A stretch of DNA of 64,000 nt from Talpa occidentalis (GCF_014898055.3 NW_023604295.1:95557591-95621590), one strand, 5' to 3'. Shown: positions 32,398 through 44,195, counted from the first letter of the stretch. Made by a program: numbers and translations. The notes: generated by a model from the letters alone, not told the origin.

Positions 32398-32804
32398 TGT
32401 GACTGTGGGTCCTCACCCTTGCACTTGAAAGAGACTTAATAATGCTCAAGTGCAGGCACACACACAAAAGGTTAATAAAAGGTTTATTTACAAAGGAAGT
32501 GGAAATGAAGAAATGAGTAACTCAGGGAGAAAAAGACAGAGATGAATTCGTGAATGGTCCTACCTGTTCCACTGACCTGGAATCCCAATGACCTGCTAAG
32601 AGCTGGAGAAAAAGCCAAGGGCCCTGAGGCCAAGAGAGGACCCCAGCCCAATATTAAATATGGCTGCTTAACTTCACCCTAAGGTCCCAGCAACCCTCCT
32701 TTTGGTGATCATGGGATTTGTAGTTCCCAATGTCTTGATGGCTTTGGGGGTGGAGTCCACAACACCTGTATGGAATTTGCTCAGGACATTCTTTCCCCCT
32801 AACA
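32398..32804 (-). mobile_element. Probable solitary LTR
   Basis: About 407 bp bounded by TGTGACTGTG...CCCCTAACA. On the minus strand it has AAATAAACC as a polyadenylation signal and a GC-richer 5' part. Target duplication not convincing (AAAC on both sides at best). It interrupts an L2/MIR-like relic, which supports its being a discrete insertion. Confidence 0.55.
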
Positions 32805-32961
32805 AAACTTTTGACAAATATTTGTTAAATTGAATGGATTTAACACAATATCTGCACAAGCTAAATAAATTTTACTGATTTCTTACTGGAAAGTTGTAAT
32901 TACTCCACAGGGGCTTTTGTCTTTTCAAATTCGTTTGGGGAGCACTGCATCTAGCATTCTT

Positions 32962-33244
32962 TTTTTTTTTTTAAAGATTTATTTATTTATTTGTTTATAC
33001 AAACACTGGATACAGTCAGAAGCGCGGGAGGGTGAGAGAATTCACCAGAGCCAGAGCGGGGAGCAGAGCAGGCAGAAAGACCGAAGTACACTGCTGAGGG
33101 GAGCAGCGGGCCGCAGGAGAGGTCTGCGCGCCATGTGGGACCCTCCTCCGGTGGCCGGGGAGCAGCCGGGGATCGAACCGGCGCTGCAGAGGCTGCGGGC
33201 AGCTTCGCAACCCAGCGCTCAACCGCTGCGCCACCGGGGAGGCC
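32962..33244 (-). repeat. tRNA-derived SINE, young type
   Basis: Near-consensus copy with a perfect 17-bp duplication CTGCATCTAGCATTCTT (32,945-32,961; 33,245-33,261). Confidence 0.96.
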
Positions 33245-33299
33245 CTGCATCTAGCATTCTTGAACTAGGACTTTATGTGCAGTCATGCACAAACTGTCT

Positions 33300-33545
33300 C
33301 TCCATTCCATCCCAGAAAAAGGTCCAAAGATGCTCTCTCACTTCCTCACCTCCTCTATGTATTTATTTAAATGAGATCTTTTCTGCCTCCTTCCTTGAGC
33401 CCCTGTTTAAAACTGAAGCCATCCAACACTTCCTCTGCTTCATTTTTCTCATAGCAGGCATCACCATGTAATTTAGTTTATATTTTATTTCTTTTGTTTA
33501 TTATTTCCCCACCCATCAGAGTGTAAGCTCACAGATGATTTTCAC
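33300..33545 (+). repeat. LINE2 fragment
   Basis: Ordered L2 landmarks: CCTCCTTCCTTGAGCCCCTG, TTTTTCTCATAGCAGGCATC, then CAGAGTGTAAGCTCACAGAT. Confidence 0.6.
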
Positions 33546-33959
33546 ATAGGCGCAGAAGTTTAAGATGTTTTAATATTGCACTAAATGGACAGGCAATTGG
33601 GGGTGTGCCACAATTTTGTCTTCAGCTTGTATGTGATATGGTGACCCGCCTGGTTTAGATTTTACTTGGTTAGGTTTTGAAGAACCCACATCCCTAGTGG
33701 TCTACAATGCATTGTTTGAGTGTTAACAGGATGTCATACAGTTGGCCTCACAGTCATCCCAGTACCTCTTCTCTTTGCTCTTCCTGGCAGCTCATCAAAA
33801 GCCAGGGGACCAAGATAGAACTACCCCAGCTTCCCCCCAGAGGTTTTCCCGCTTCAGGTCTGGAGGCTTGGGGTAGATGAAAAAGTCAAGATTTCCACCC
33901 AAAGCCGGAGGAAGAGTGGAGGGAAGGGTGTGTCTGTATAATTTTAGGCCTCAACCCTG
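33546..33959 (+). other. Upstream flank of TFDP2 CpG island
   Basis: Repeat-free sequence rising in GC. Contains an E2F-consensus match TTTTCCCGC at 33,844-33,852. Confidence 0.5.
33844..33852 (+). promoter_or_regulatory. Candidate E2F/DP site
   Basis: TTTTCCCGC fits the E2F consensus TTTSSCGC. It lies about 0.3 kb before the CCAAT/CRE cluster of the gene thought to encode DP2, an E2F partner. Single motif, no functional evidence. Confidence 0.35.
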
Positions 33960-34150
33960 CAGCCCTCCCTGGAGGCGGCTGGGGAGCGGGTGGTGCGATC
34001 AACCTGGGGACTCACTGGAAGCAACCCGGCCTGGCAAGCGCGTGCTGGGGCCGAGTGCGCGAGCGCCCCCCCTCCCTGCACCGCCCCCTCCCCTCCCAGG
34101 GAAATCTAGGGGCGGGGTTTGTTTACTCCTTGCACGCACCGCCAGCTCGG

Positions 34151-34197
34151 CCAATCCGCGAGGAGTAGGGCTTACGTCATCCATCCCGGGGGCCAAT
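34151..34197 (+). promoter_or_regulatory. CCAAT - CRE - CCAAT cluster
   Basis: CCAAT at 34,151-34,155, TTACGTCA at 34,172-34,179, CCAAT at 34,193-34,197. Starts are exactly 21 bp apart each. CCAAT is the NF-Y site and TTACGTCA a CREB/ATF-type site. Confidence 0.65.
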
Positions 34198-34229
34198 CGG
34201 CGCTCCCGGTGCTGCTCCGCCGCCAAAGC

Positions 34230-34578
34230 TCGCGCGGGGGAAGCGGGGCCGCGGCGGGGCCGGGCGAGCGAGGACTGAGCGCCCGCGACCGGGCTGCCGA
34301 CGCCGCGTCGCCCGGCTTGCTGGGCGCGCCCTGACCCTTTTTGTTGGGGCAGGCTCGTGGGTGCGCGCGCGGTTGGCGTCCTGGGCCCTGGAACTGCGGG
34401 GCCAACACTGGGCAAGGCCGCGATCGCCACCCCCAACCCCCTCCCCGGCGCTGAGCGAGTCCGCCCGGCTCGGGCCCCCGCGGAGCGCGGGCGCTACCGA
34501 ACCGGCTGCCCCGGAACGCGCGCCCGGGTTGAGAGGACACCCCGGCGCGGCCGCCTCCCCTTCTGCAGCCGAGAGGCG
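34230..34578 (+). other. TFDP2: Probable noncoding first exon of TFDP2
   Basis: The right edge is set by the donor GAGGCG|GTAAGG at 34,578/34,579. The left edge (transcription start) is a guess placed just downstream of the CCAAT/CRE cluster. TFDP2 encodes DP2, the dimer partner that lets E2F factors bind DNA; its 5' exons are noncoding as I recall. The open frames through this exon are not supported by any recognised protein. Confidence 0.55.
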
Positions 34579-34960
34579 GTAAGGTCTGGGGCGAGGGCGC
34601 GGGCCGCGTGCCGAGGGCCTGGAGCCCCGGCGCGCCTGATCCTGGGCGGGTTTGCTCCTCTGCGCCTCGCGGGGGCCTCCCGGCCCCTCGGGGTCCCGTC
34701 TGTTTGTGCCCACGCGCCTCCCAGGCCTGGGGAGGAACCCGTGAGAGTCTGCGGGAGGACGGAAACCCGAGAGGCCTCCCCGCCCGGCACACATGCACAC
34801 AGCAAGTTAGGGTAGGCAGCGCCCCGAATCACGCTGGGTGGAAGAGCTGCCTACTTTCTCAGCCTTTTCAGGGGCGCGTGGTTTCCAAGTTTGGTTTTCT
34901 GATTTTTCCTGCTTTCGTGACCCACCGGCTTTCATTTATCTCTACTGAGTGTTTTTTCAG

Positions 34961-35099
34961 GGGTTCAAAGCTTTGAACTCTTGGAAGAACCCCATATCCC
35001 CCCAGAAGGGAACTTTTCTCTAAAGTGGAGGATCCCTTTTGGGTCCCAGACTCCTTTGAGAAATTCCAGAAAGCCAAAGTCCCTCTCCACGGAAAGTAT
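34961..35099 (+). other. Exon-like interval (alternative 5' UTR candidate)
   Basis: Preceded by a strong acceptor (ACTGAGTGTTTTTTCAG) and followed by the consensus donor GTAAGT at 35,100. 139 bp, no recognised protein. Confidence 0.25.
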
Positions 35100-35139
35100 G
35101 TAAGTTTTTAATAGGATCTCGCCAAGAGACAGTGAAACC

Positions 35140-35312
35140 AAGTGAGTGCATGTGCTCAGCCTCTCCTATCAGTTTGTGTTACCTTGCATCGTGGGGTCTC
35201 AGTTTCTTCAGTTGCAAAATGTTATATGTGTGGTTGCGAAGAGTAAATGGGCTAATCCGTGGAACCTTTGGAACGGAGCTCATCATTATTAAGTGCCCAG
35301 CACGAGTTAGTC
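35140..35312 (+). repeat. Degraded MIR
   Basis: GGTCTCAGTTTCTTCAGTTG, then AATGGGCTAATCCGTGGAAC and ATTATTAAGTGCCCAGCACG, follow the MIR order. Confidence 0.6.
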
Positions 35313-35383
35313 ATTTTTATTTTTGACTACCATAAATGATGGTTCGGAAAAGTTCAAGTATGGTTTCTTTTTCTGTGATACAG

Positions 35384-35507
35384 TTAACACAAGCCCAGCT
35401 CTTTCCGTAGTCACTGCTGAAGCTCCTTGGAGGCCTAGAGTACGTCTCTTTTTCTCGTTCAATCTGGGAGGGGTCAGACTCCCTGTCCCCTTACTTGCTC
35501 TCTTTTG
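35384..35507 (+). other. Exon-like interval (alternative 5' UTR candidate)
   Basis: Acceptor GGTTTCTTTTTCTGTGATACAG ending at 35,383 and donor G|GTAAGT at 35,508. 124 bp without a known protein. Confidence 0.2.
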
Positions 35508-35513
35508 GTAAGT

Positions 35514-37497
35514 CAGTGGTTCATTCTCTCCCTTCCTCTTTCTCCTTCAAATCTTTGTTTTGTGTTTTTCCCTTTGACTTCTATACCCTGATTTTTTTTC
35601 TGGCTGCTCTTCCCTTAAAGACTTGAAGTCTGAAGTTATTCATCTGCCCTCTCTACAATGTAGTAATGATCCTGTCTCTGTTCAAGATTAAAAATGAAAT
35701 AATTTAGATGGTCTGATATTGCATCTGTCTTTTCTATTTTATCAGGTAGCCTGCTATTTAACTAAAGCTTTATCACTCTCATATTACTATAATAAATCTT
35801 TAATGGCAGTGTCCATTCTCAAGTAGCACCAGGAGAAAAGTCAAATGCTTAGACCCCACATTCTCTCACACTTGTATACTGGCTCTCCCTGTGTTTGTTA
35901 TTTATTAGAACATCTTGTGCCTGGAACTGGAGTGTAGTCTGAAGGCAGACATGGTGTCTGGAGTGCTGTTCTGGCAGTCCAGTTGCAGTTTCAGCAATGT
36001 CCCATTTGATTTGTTAACAAAGACCCAAGACATTATATTCCTACTTTTCAGTTCCTTTTATTTCTAGTTGCTCACTTAAGAGAGAAAATGGAATTTTTTA
36101 AATATGTAATAATTCATATTACCATGTGATCATGTAATTCCCCCCAACTCATGTAAACGTGTAATCCAACTGGCACCTTCAAGTTTGTCCCTTGCAGCCA
36201 AAATTCTTAACTGTCTGAGCTGTGTCCTCTTAATACATTTTAAAATTGAATGTACAGATGTGTTTAGACCTAATGTGAAAAGCCTTGTTTGTGGGTGAGA
36301 ATTGTACACTAAAACACACCCTGAAGAATTCAGATTGCTTTGTATAATTAGGAATTGAAGTGTGAATACACAGTTCCTTTTTTATCATATTATAGAAAGA
36401 TTGGCTTTGTTTCTTTTTCATATTTTAACATGATTCATTTATTGGCATAATTGCATATACAAAAATGCATAAATTGTTTATATTTGCATAGCACTTCATC
36501 TTTCTAAATCCTTTTTAGATTTGTGAAAGTTTTAGAACATGGTGAGGGAACAAATTAAACCAAAATTAAATTCATGGCAAAGGTAGAGAATTAGAATTTA
36601 AATATTCTGACTATTTAAATATTCTGAATATTCCTTTGTTTCTTGGGCTGCCAATCTTAACAATTAACTAGGAACAAAGGATGGAAAGGGAAGGTTTAAG
36701 ATGAAGTTTAAAAGCAAAGTGGAGAAATTTCTAAATATAAGATACTGAGTAATAAAAATTAGTATTTTATAATCTTAAAACTTAAGTGTATTTCTTTTAA
36801 AGATTAAACAGGGGGAAGGAGGAAAATAAAGATTAAATAACATGCCATTCCATCTGTGAACTACCTCTTAGTTTATTTACATTGTCATTTGGCATTCTTG
36901 ACTACTTTTTTTATGCCTGTCATCACATCTTAAGCTCCTACACCAATATGTATCAGGGTGGACCTCAGAAGACACTAGAAAGCATAGAGCTGAGAGATGG
37001 GTTTTTTTTTTTCAGATTAGAATTTTAAGTTGTAGTGAGTACTAAATATACTCACCTCTTCATACTTGAATTTTTTTCCATTTTAATCTGGGATTCATTA
37101 TCCTAGGGCAGATTTAAAAGTAGGTATGTGAAGTCTTGGAAATTTTGTGCAAAATTATATGCATAAGTTTATTTTTCTGGAGAGAAGATTCATGGTTTCT
37201 GAGGCAGTGATATTTGGACAATTCAAATTTTTATAAAATTATTTTTTTCTACTGAACTAGAAGTTATATCTTCACTGGGTCTAGTTCTATCTCTTCTATA
37301 TGTGCATTTTAGAAATACTTGAAGATACTATAGCCCACTCATTTTTTCTAGACAAAATATTTCCAGTCTTTAACCTCTTCAGATGTTTTTGCTGTTTTCA
37401 TTTGTGCCTCCTCACACTACTTATGACTTACTTGGGGATTTGTTTCAGTTTGTTCATATCCTTCTTAAAACTTGGTCCAAAGTTAGATATTAACCAG
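35514..37497 (+). other. TFDP2 intron, SINE-free, nothing recognised
   Basis: AT-rich unique-looking sequence. A short tandem copy of ATTTAAATATTCTGA occurs near 36,597-36,632. Confidence 0.5.
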
Positions 37498-37513
37498 CAG
37501 AAAAGAACATATG

Positions 37514-37780
37514 GGGCCTCCCTGGTGGCGCAGGCAGTTGAAGCTGTGAAGCTGTCCGCAGCCTCTGCAATGCGGGTTCGATCCTGGCCAGCCAGGGAGG
37601 TGCCCATAGGGTGCAGCAGACCTCTCCTGACTTTCCAGCTGCTCCCCTCAGCAGTGTATTTCAATCAGTCTGCCTGTTCCATTCCTTGCTCTGTCTCTGG
37701 TGAGTTCTCTCACCCTCCCGCACATCTGGCCTATACCCTGGTTCTTGTATGCATGAATAAATAAATCTTTAAAAAAAAGA
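37514..37780 (+). repeat. tRNA-derived SINE (older type)
   Basis: Head GGGCCTCCCTGGTGGCGCAG with a CAGTTGAAGCTGTGAAG variant. Flanks AGAAAAGAACATA / AGAAAAAAGCATA. Confidence 0.92.
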
Positions 37781-37914
37781 AAGAGAAAAAAGCATAGTTA
37801 CCATGACCTCTTTGATTTAAAAATACATACTTTAATATTAAGAGTAGGTTTGCTTCTTCGATAACCACTTTGTACTATTCATAATAATGTACTGATTAAA
37901 AAGAGGATGTCTGG

Positions 37915-38115
37915 GGCTAAACCTGGCTCTGCAGTTTATTAGCTAGGCAACCTTAAGTAAATTATATAAATATTTTTGTGCCTCAATTTTCTTATCTATG
38001 GTATAGGATTTATAATAGTGTCTGTCTCATAGGGTTGTTATAAGGACTAAATGAATGCCTGTATGTGAAGCCTTTAGAAAGGTCTCTGGCAGTTAAGTGC
38101 CATATACATATTATC
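37915..38115 (+). repeat. MIR
   Basis: Contains the MIR core in order: GCCTCAATTTTCTTATCTAT, TCATAGGGTTGTTATAAGGA, then TTAAGTGCCATATACATATT. Confidence 0.85.
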
Positions 38116-41100
38116 TATTATAATGATTTTGCAATCAATTAAAATTCTTGAACTATCTGTCTTTAATAGACTATTTTTTGATAGGCCTTTACATTTACAT
38201 TAAATTTTATCCTGTCAGATTGTTGACTTTTTAAAAATAATTCTGAGGCTTATTTACTTATGTATAAATTTGATAAATTGTAAGTTTGTTAATATTACAT
38301 TGTCTTCATGCAAATCTTTTATTACAATGTAGACAAGGAAGGAATAAGAGCAGAGCTGTTGGAGACCTCTTAGGTTGAATATAAAAAACCTCATTAATTC
38401 TCTGGTTCATGTTGTTCAGCTAATTAGAAGTCCAACTAATGCATACCATTATCTACCTCAACTGTTCCAGTTTTTCAAGGGTAATATATAAGGAAAAACC
38501 CAGATAATTTCATATACTTTTTCTATTAATCCAATCAGTGCAATAACTATCAGGAGAATAACATTAAATTGTCTTACCTGTTCTTAATGGAACTATACTA
38601 CTTTCCAGTGCCATATGTTGATTATTACTTTTTCTATGTTCACAAATTATCTCAGTAGTAATTGTAGAATCATGCATAGAATACATTCAGTTTTCAGTGA
38701 TCAATAGTTGGCAAGATGCCCTGTTTCTTTTTTTTTTGAATGGTAGTACTACATTTTCCTGTCTTTAGTCTCTGGCATCCTCTCTTGCTCTCCAAAGTTT
38801 CTGAACAATTGCCAACAATTGCTTGGAAATTTCACCTTATTGAAAGTTTATTTGGAGCAATTAGGAACTCTTTAATCTTCTCATCCATATTGAACTTTGG
38901 TTTCCATTAATATGTTAATTAAAATTAATAAATGTCCCTTTGAACAGGATACCAATACTTATTTTACCCCAGCCAATTTGAAGAAGTTTTCTTGAACAGG
39001 CAACTGTAACAAGAAAGTATCTGCATCCTTTTTTCCCCCTTTCCTGTTACTGCCTCAATTTGGGCCTCAGTTCTTTTCTGACCTACAATAATAGTGTCTT
39101 GGTGACCTTCCTTAATCCCATCCTTTTCTGTGTCCACTCCTTAAACTGCAGCCAGTCATCTTTGTTTTCAAAATGCATCTAACTCCACGGCCTTTTCTTC
39201 CACATTGGAGTAATCTGTAACCATCTAGTTTTTTACTTTTTAGTACTTTCCAACTTTCTATTCTGCTTTCTGTTTACTATCCTTTTAAATTCAAGGCCTT
39301 TTGAAAAAATTTTATATATTCTTAGGGGTGATATAAACCATCAGCTAGAAAGTAGGCGTGGGGAGATGGTGACTCCCCACCAGCTGGTCTTTGTCACTTA
39401 GCAGGCAGATATGGAGTGTTTACTATATTGTGGAAACTGTGTGAGGCACTGAATTGATGAACACACATGATAGAGCCTTAGCCCTTAAAAATTCTAAGTG
39501 CGGAAAAGCATAGAATAAGAGAGAGAAATTTTGAGAAGCTACTGCTTTTTTTATATGCAAAAACCTAGTTTATTTAATAGATTACATTTTACTTTAAAAA
39601 GAATCAAGTATGTTGTTATTGAATAACTTTGTTAAAGTGACCAATTCAGTTCTGTTTAAGTTAGATCTCGTTCTAAAATAACAAACCCATAAATAATGGA
39701 AAAACAATATGTATTTCAAAATTGCCAAAGTAAAATGTTTACTTAAAATTAGAAACAAACTTCTCTTCTGCAATGAATCTGAGAGTGGACAATTTAAAAA
39801 ATCAGTCTATTAATTTTTCATTCACAACATCCTTGAAATTGTGGTGATAATATAAGACTACCTATAAAAGAGAAGGATTTAATAAATACTATTTAAAAGA
39901 AAGAATGAGAACTGCAATGATAGAAACAGGTACTATAATAACATATAACTAAATCAGTCAACAAAGTGATTTCTAGATTAATAAACATTTGGAAGCACTT
40001 TCAGTTAAATAATTGTGTGCTAGTTGATACATTTTTTAACTGTAAAGTCTTTACAAGTAGGAAATTTTTGTGAGCATAGTGTTTTTGTATATTTAAGATA
40101 AACTAGTTAGTATTGGGGGTAACAGAATATATTACTTATGTGGGCATTTTAAGAAATGTAAACTGAAAATCTGTGTAAAAAAAATCCATCTTAAGGACCT
40201 ACAATGTGGCAGAATAGAGAGGTTGGGATCATCCTCTTCTTCAAAAACTAAAAAAAAAAAAAAAAAAATTATAATATTTGCTCATAGGTTGATCCAGATG
40301 CTCCGTCCCATCTGTAGAACTTAGGATGTTTCTACAGAGATCTCAAACTAAGGTTGGTGGCCACTAAGGGACAGGAACAGGAGGAAGCAAACGTAGTCTG
40401 ACTGGGCTGGGGTTGACCACTCAAGACACAGGAGCTATCAACATTGTGTCTGAAAAGGATTAGAAAACTTGCTGATGTTAACATTCTGTCTATAATTTTG
40501 CCATTACCTTATATTATCCAAGACATTATATACTATATCACTCTCGTTGTAAGAATAATGATTAAACATAGATCTTTAAAGAAAATAATTTATAGAAGGT
40601 TAAAAATAATGATCAGAAAAATTACTTTAGCATGTACTTAACTATTTTTGATCTTGAAATGGTTATTACAAAAACATTTGAATAGGTAGTTTTCAAATAG
40701 ATTTTCATAAGAGAATTAACTTGGTTGAAGAAAAAGGTGAATAAAGGCAGCTTAAGTTGTTATCTCACAAAAACCAACATGAATTATATGAGAAAAGAAT
40801 CATTAGCCTTATCGATCCCTTGAAATCTTTGTGCTATTTAAAAACTTCACACAGGTAATAGGTCAGACAACTAAGATAACTTACTATGTTTATCAGTATT
40901 GCAAAAATGAACAGGCAAAAGGCAGATAGAATCATCTGACTTCAAAGAAGGTAGAGAAATACTAATCATTACTTAGAGCTGTTTTGCTTTTTTTTAATGC
41001 AACATTTAGAAATCTCAGCAATACTGGAGTAGATGCAACTTTCAGATTGCAAATACAAGAAGTTCATGGTTTCTGTAGAGGTGTTTTGAATTTTTTAGGT

Positions 41101-41203
41101 TTCATTGTTTAAAGCTGTGACTCAGCAAAACATCTGCATGAGCAGGATTACTTTGGAAACAAGTAATGCAAAAATATAGTCAAAGATATTAGTTCAGTAT
41201 TAT
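38116..41203 (+). other. TFDP2 intron, mostly unassigned
   Basis: L2-like text at 39,020-39,200 and 39,395-39,500. 40,195-40,440 begins ACCTACAATGTGGCAGAATA, which could be a decayed L1 5' UTR. A poly(A) tract lies at 40,251-40,268. No SINE in 3.4 kb. Confidence 0.35.
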
Positions 41204-41219
41204 CAATGAGTTATTTATT

Positions 41220-41430
41220 TTTTAAGATTTATTTATTTATGCATGCAAGAACTGGGGTACAGGCCAGAGGTGTGGGGGAATGCACTACTGAGGGGAGCAG
41301 CGGTCAAGTCAGGAGAGGTCTGCTGCGCAATGTGGGTAGCTCCTTGGCTGGGGATCAAACTTGTGCTGCAGTGGCTGCAGATAGCTTCATAGTGCTGAGA
41401 CTTAACCCCTTGCAGCACCAGGGAGGCCCC
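41220..41430 (-). repeat. tRNA-derived SINE, internally shortened
   Basis: Flanked by CAATGAGTTATTT (41,204-41,216; 41,432-41,444). About 50 bases are missing between GTGTGGGG and AATGCACTACTGAGG. Confidence 0.93.
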
Positions 41431-41559
41431 GCAATGAGTTATTTTAAACCTTGAGGCGCTATAGCAAATATTTTAACTAAGGGATACCAGTATTTATTTA
41501 GGTTTCAGTACATGTTGAATTCTTTTCTAATTCGTATCATAATAATTTTTTATCTGTTT

Positions 41560-41859
41560 TTTGAAAGATTTCTTTCTTTATGTATGCAAGAATATGCAAG
41601 AACCAGGGTGTAGGCCAAAGGTGCAGGGGGTGAGAGGATTGACCAGAGACAGTGGGGAGCAGAACAGGTGTATCTACTGAAATACATTGCTTAGGGGTCA
41701 GCAGGTGAGACAGGAGAGGTCTGCTGTACCTTGTGGGTTAGCTCTGTGGTCAGGGACCTTGAGGGTTAGCTCCCGGGCTGGGGATCAAACTCATGTTGCA
41801 GTGGCTGGTGATAGCTTGACAGTGCTGTGTCTTTAACCCCTGTACCACCAGGGAGGCCC
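41560..41859 (-). repeat. tRNA-derived SINE with duplicated GGTTAGCTC block
   Basis: Two copies of a GTTAGCTC(T/C)..GG block (41,742 and 41,765) lengthen the element to about 300 bp. Imperfect flanks AATTTTTTATCTGTT / AATTTTTGATCTATT. Confidence 0.9.
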
Positions 41860-41869
41860 AATTTTTGAT

Positions 41870-42489
41870 CTATTAATAGTAATTTATTGCAGTGACCTTA
41901 GCAAATTTCAGCATTTACTTACTTAATTAGTAAACTATTAACTATATTGTAAAACAACATGGTTGGTTTTTCCCAAATAAAATTAATTTCTTTCTTTTTG
42001 CATGATCCAGTAATATTCTTGGAATAATCTGGATTATCAAATACTACAACACTGAGAAAAATCTGTTCCAAGTTATTAGATTTCTAGACTAGTTGAAGTT
42101 GTGTTCTGAGGAAAGAGTTTAGGACAATTGAATTTCCTCTCTTAACATAAGTAACAAAATAATAAATTCAGAAAACTGAAATATTAAGAAAAAAAGCAAA
42201 ACTAATGCTAAGGGAAAGACTTTCTGGAGAGGGGCTACTACATAGAAAACCTTTCTTCACAATAATAGAAAAAAATTCTAAGACATAAGAGAAATCATAG
42301 AATAATTAAGGAAAATGAGAGATTTTATTAATACAGGCAGCTCATTGAAAAAAAATGAAATTCTGTTTACTTGGCTATACCTTGCTAATCTAGAAAATTT
42401 AAAGACTGCAATGTGTTTTCTAGAACTATGTAAGAAAATAAAAGGTCCATAATCTGAGTACTTTATATTCATTATGAAGTTATAAGAGT
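41870..42489 (+). other. TFDP2 intron, nothing recognised
   Basis: AT-rich, no feature. Confidence 0.5.
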
Positions 42490-42710
42490 TTTTTACCCAC
42501 TACCTACTGTGTGATAAAGATCTCATTTAATTTTTTTTTTAACTCCCCCAAAAGTCTATGAGATAGTCTGTCTTCTATTTTTTAAATAAGGGCACAGGTT
42601 ACTTTACTGGTACCAGAAAGACTGTAATGGCAGAGCGGGGCCTCAAACATGAATCTGTGACCCGTGCTAGCCACGCCACTACATGGCCTCAGTAAAATAG
42701 TACCTTAACC
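42490..42710 (-). repeat. MIR
   Basis: Reverse MIR landmarks: CTACCTACTGTGTGATAAAG, AAGGGCACAGGTTACTTTAC, then GCAGAGCGGGGCCTCAAACA and the GACCCGTGCTAGCCACGCCA block. Confidence 0.75.
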
Positions 42711-42748
42711 CTTCAGCTTCATGCTAGAGCCTAAACATCCAACTTCTT

Positions 42749-43053
42749 TTTTTTTTAAAGCCTTTATTTTTTTTATTTTTATTTTTTAAGATTTATTTAT
42801 TTATTTATACAAGCACTGGGTACAGTCAGATGCGCGGGAGGGTGAGAAAATTCACCAGAGCCAAAGCAGGGAGCAGAGCAGGCAGAAGGACCAAAGTACA
42901 CTGCTGAGGGGAGCAGCGGGCGGCAGGAGAGGTCTGAGCGCCATGTGGGACCCCCTCCGGTGGCTGGGGAGCGGCTGGGAATCGAACCAGTGCTGCAGAG
43001 GCTGCGGGCAGCTTCGCAACCCAGCGCTCTACCACTGCACAACCGGGGAGGCC
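42749..43053 (-). repeat. tRNA-derived SINE, young type
   Basis: Flanks CTAAACATCCAACTTCTT / CTAAAAATCTAACTTCTT (42,731; 43,054). The tail has a double T-rich run (42,748-42,790). Confidence 0.94.
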
Positions 43054-43071
43054 CTAAAAATCTAACTTCTT

Positions 43072-43868
43072 AGTTAAGTTTTATTCTAGCATAGTTTGTT
43101 TTCTCTAGTGTGATGTGAATTTGAATATATAAGCAAATGGCTTGAAAATTAGTCATTGTTTTTGATTGATCGTCCTTTCACTAGTGTCACTGTTTACTAT
43201 AATTTTAAAAATAGATCATTCTGTGTAATGTATGTGGTACTTTAAATTTAGCTGTATTTCAATTAATCAAATCATGATAATGAACTATGTTTGTAATAAA
43301 GACTGGATTACTGTGAACAAAAAAAATAGATAAGACAGACGTTAATCTAACTTCTTTGTAACATGAATAATTTTTATTGTATTGTAAGAATATATATATC
43401 CCTTATGTACTATATGTCCTTTTAGCTTGTGCAAAAATTGAATATGTGTGGATTAAATGAAACAAATGGGTGTAATGAAGGGATGTAAAATCATAAAATC
43501 ATGATGAAAAGAAGAGAAAAGGGCAAAAATGTTCCAAAAACTAAGAATAAAAATATAATAGCAAATAATAGTGGCAGCATTTATTATTAGTCAAAGCAGT
43601 AGCACGGTAGTTAAAGATGTAATAGTAAAATATTAAATAAAATAATATAGTAAAAATACTATTTTACTTAGTGCTCTTTACTTATTTTACTTACTTTACT
43701 TGGCTGTGGGTAATGATGCTGTTATCAACAGGGGTAAGGATCTGTCTGGTAAATTGAATAAGCAGAAAATTAGAGTATTTAAAATTAAGAATGATAATAC
43801 ATATCTTTTCATCAAAGTAGGAAATACAGCACAAAGGAATTTTATTTCTCACCTTTAACTCTAGGTAT
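43072..43868 (+). other. TFDP2 intron, nothing recognised
   Basis: AT-rich; a TTTACTTA-type short repeat lies at 43,660-43,700. Confidence 0.5.
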
Positions 43869-44195
43869 ACAGTTGAATCTTGAATAATGCAGACATCTAG
43901 GAGTGCCAGTCCAGTCTCTGGGCAGTCAAAACTGCTTAAAAAATAACCTTCTGTTGATTGGAAGCTTTACTGATAATGTAAGCCATTGATAAATACATAT
44001 TTTATATGTTATTATATGCTGTATTTTACAATAAAGTAAACTAGAGAAAAGAAAATGTTAAGAAAATCATTATGAAGAGAAAATATATTTACAATATTGT
44101 ACTGTATTTACCTATACCATAGTTTACAAGGTGAATTGTTTTTCTGTCAGTACCAGCAATATTGATACGGCCTTTTATGGTCAATACAATTTTAA

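Larger units (their letters stand above)
33960..34830 (+). promoter_or_regulatory. TFDP2: CpG island, probable TFDP2 promoter
   Basis: Dense CpG dinucleotides and GC-rich sequence in an otherwise AT-rich region, with no mobile elements. It contains a GC box (GGGGCGGGG, 34,109-34,117), two CCAAT boxes and a CRE-like site, and a strong splice donor downstream. Assignment to TFDP2 rests on the known mammalian order GK5-TFDP2 in the same orientation. No TFDP2 protein-coding exon is present in the window to prove it. Long open frames across the island on both strands are the expected by-product of high GC. Confidence 0.75.

Noticed and set aside
32917..33471. 184-codon open frame
   Set aside because: Most of it reads through a SINE on the opposite strand (the recurrent HWIQSEAREGERIHQSQSG product seen at many SINEs).
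34172..34815. Overlapping open frames of 110-208 codons on both strands of the CpG island
   Set aside because: Very high GC removes stop codons in all frames. The predicted products are R/P/G/A-rich without domains, and a splice donor cuts through the region.
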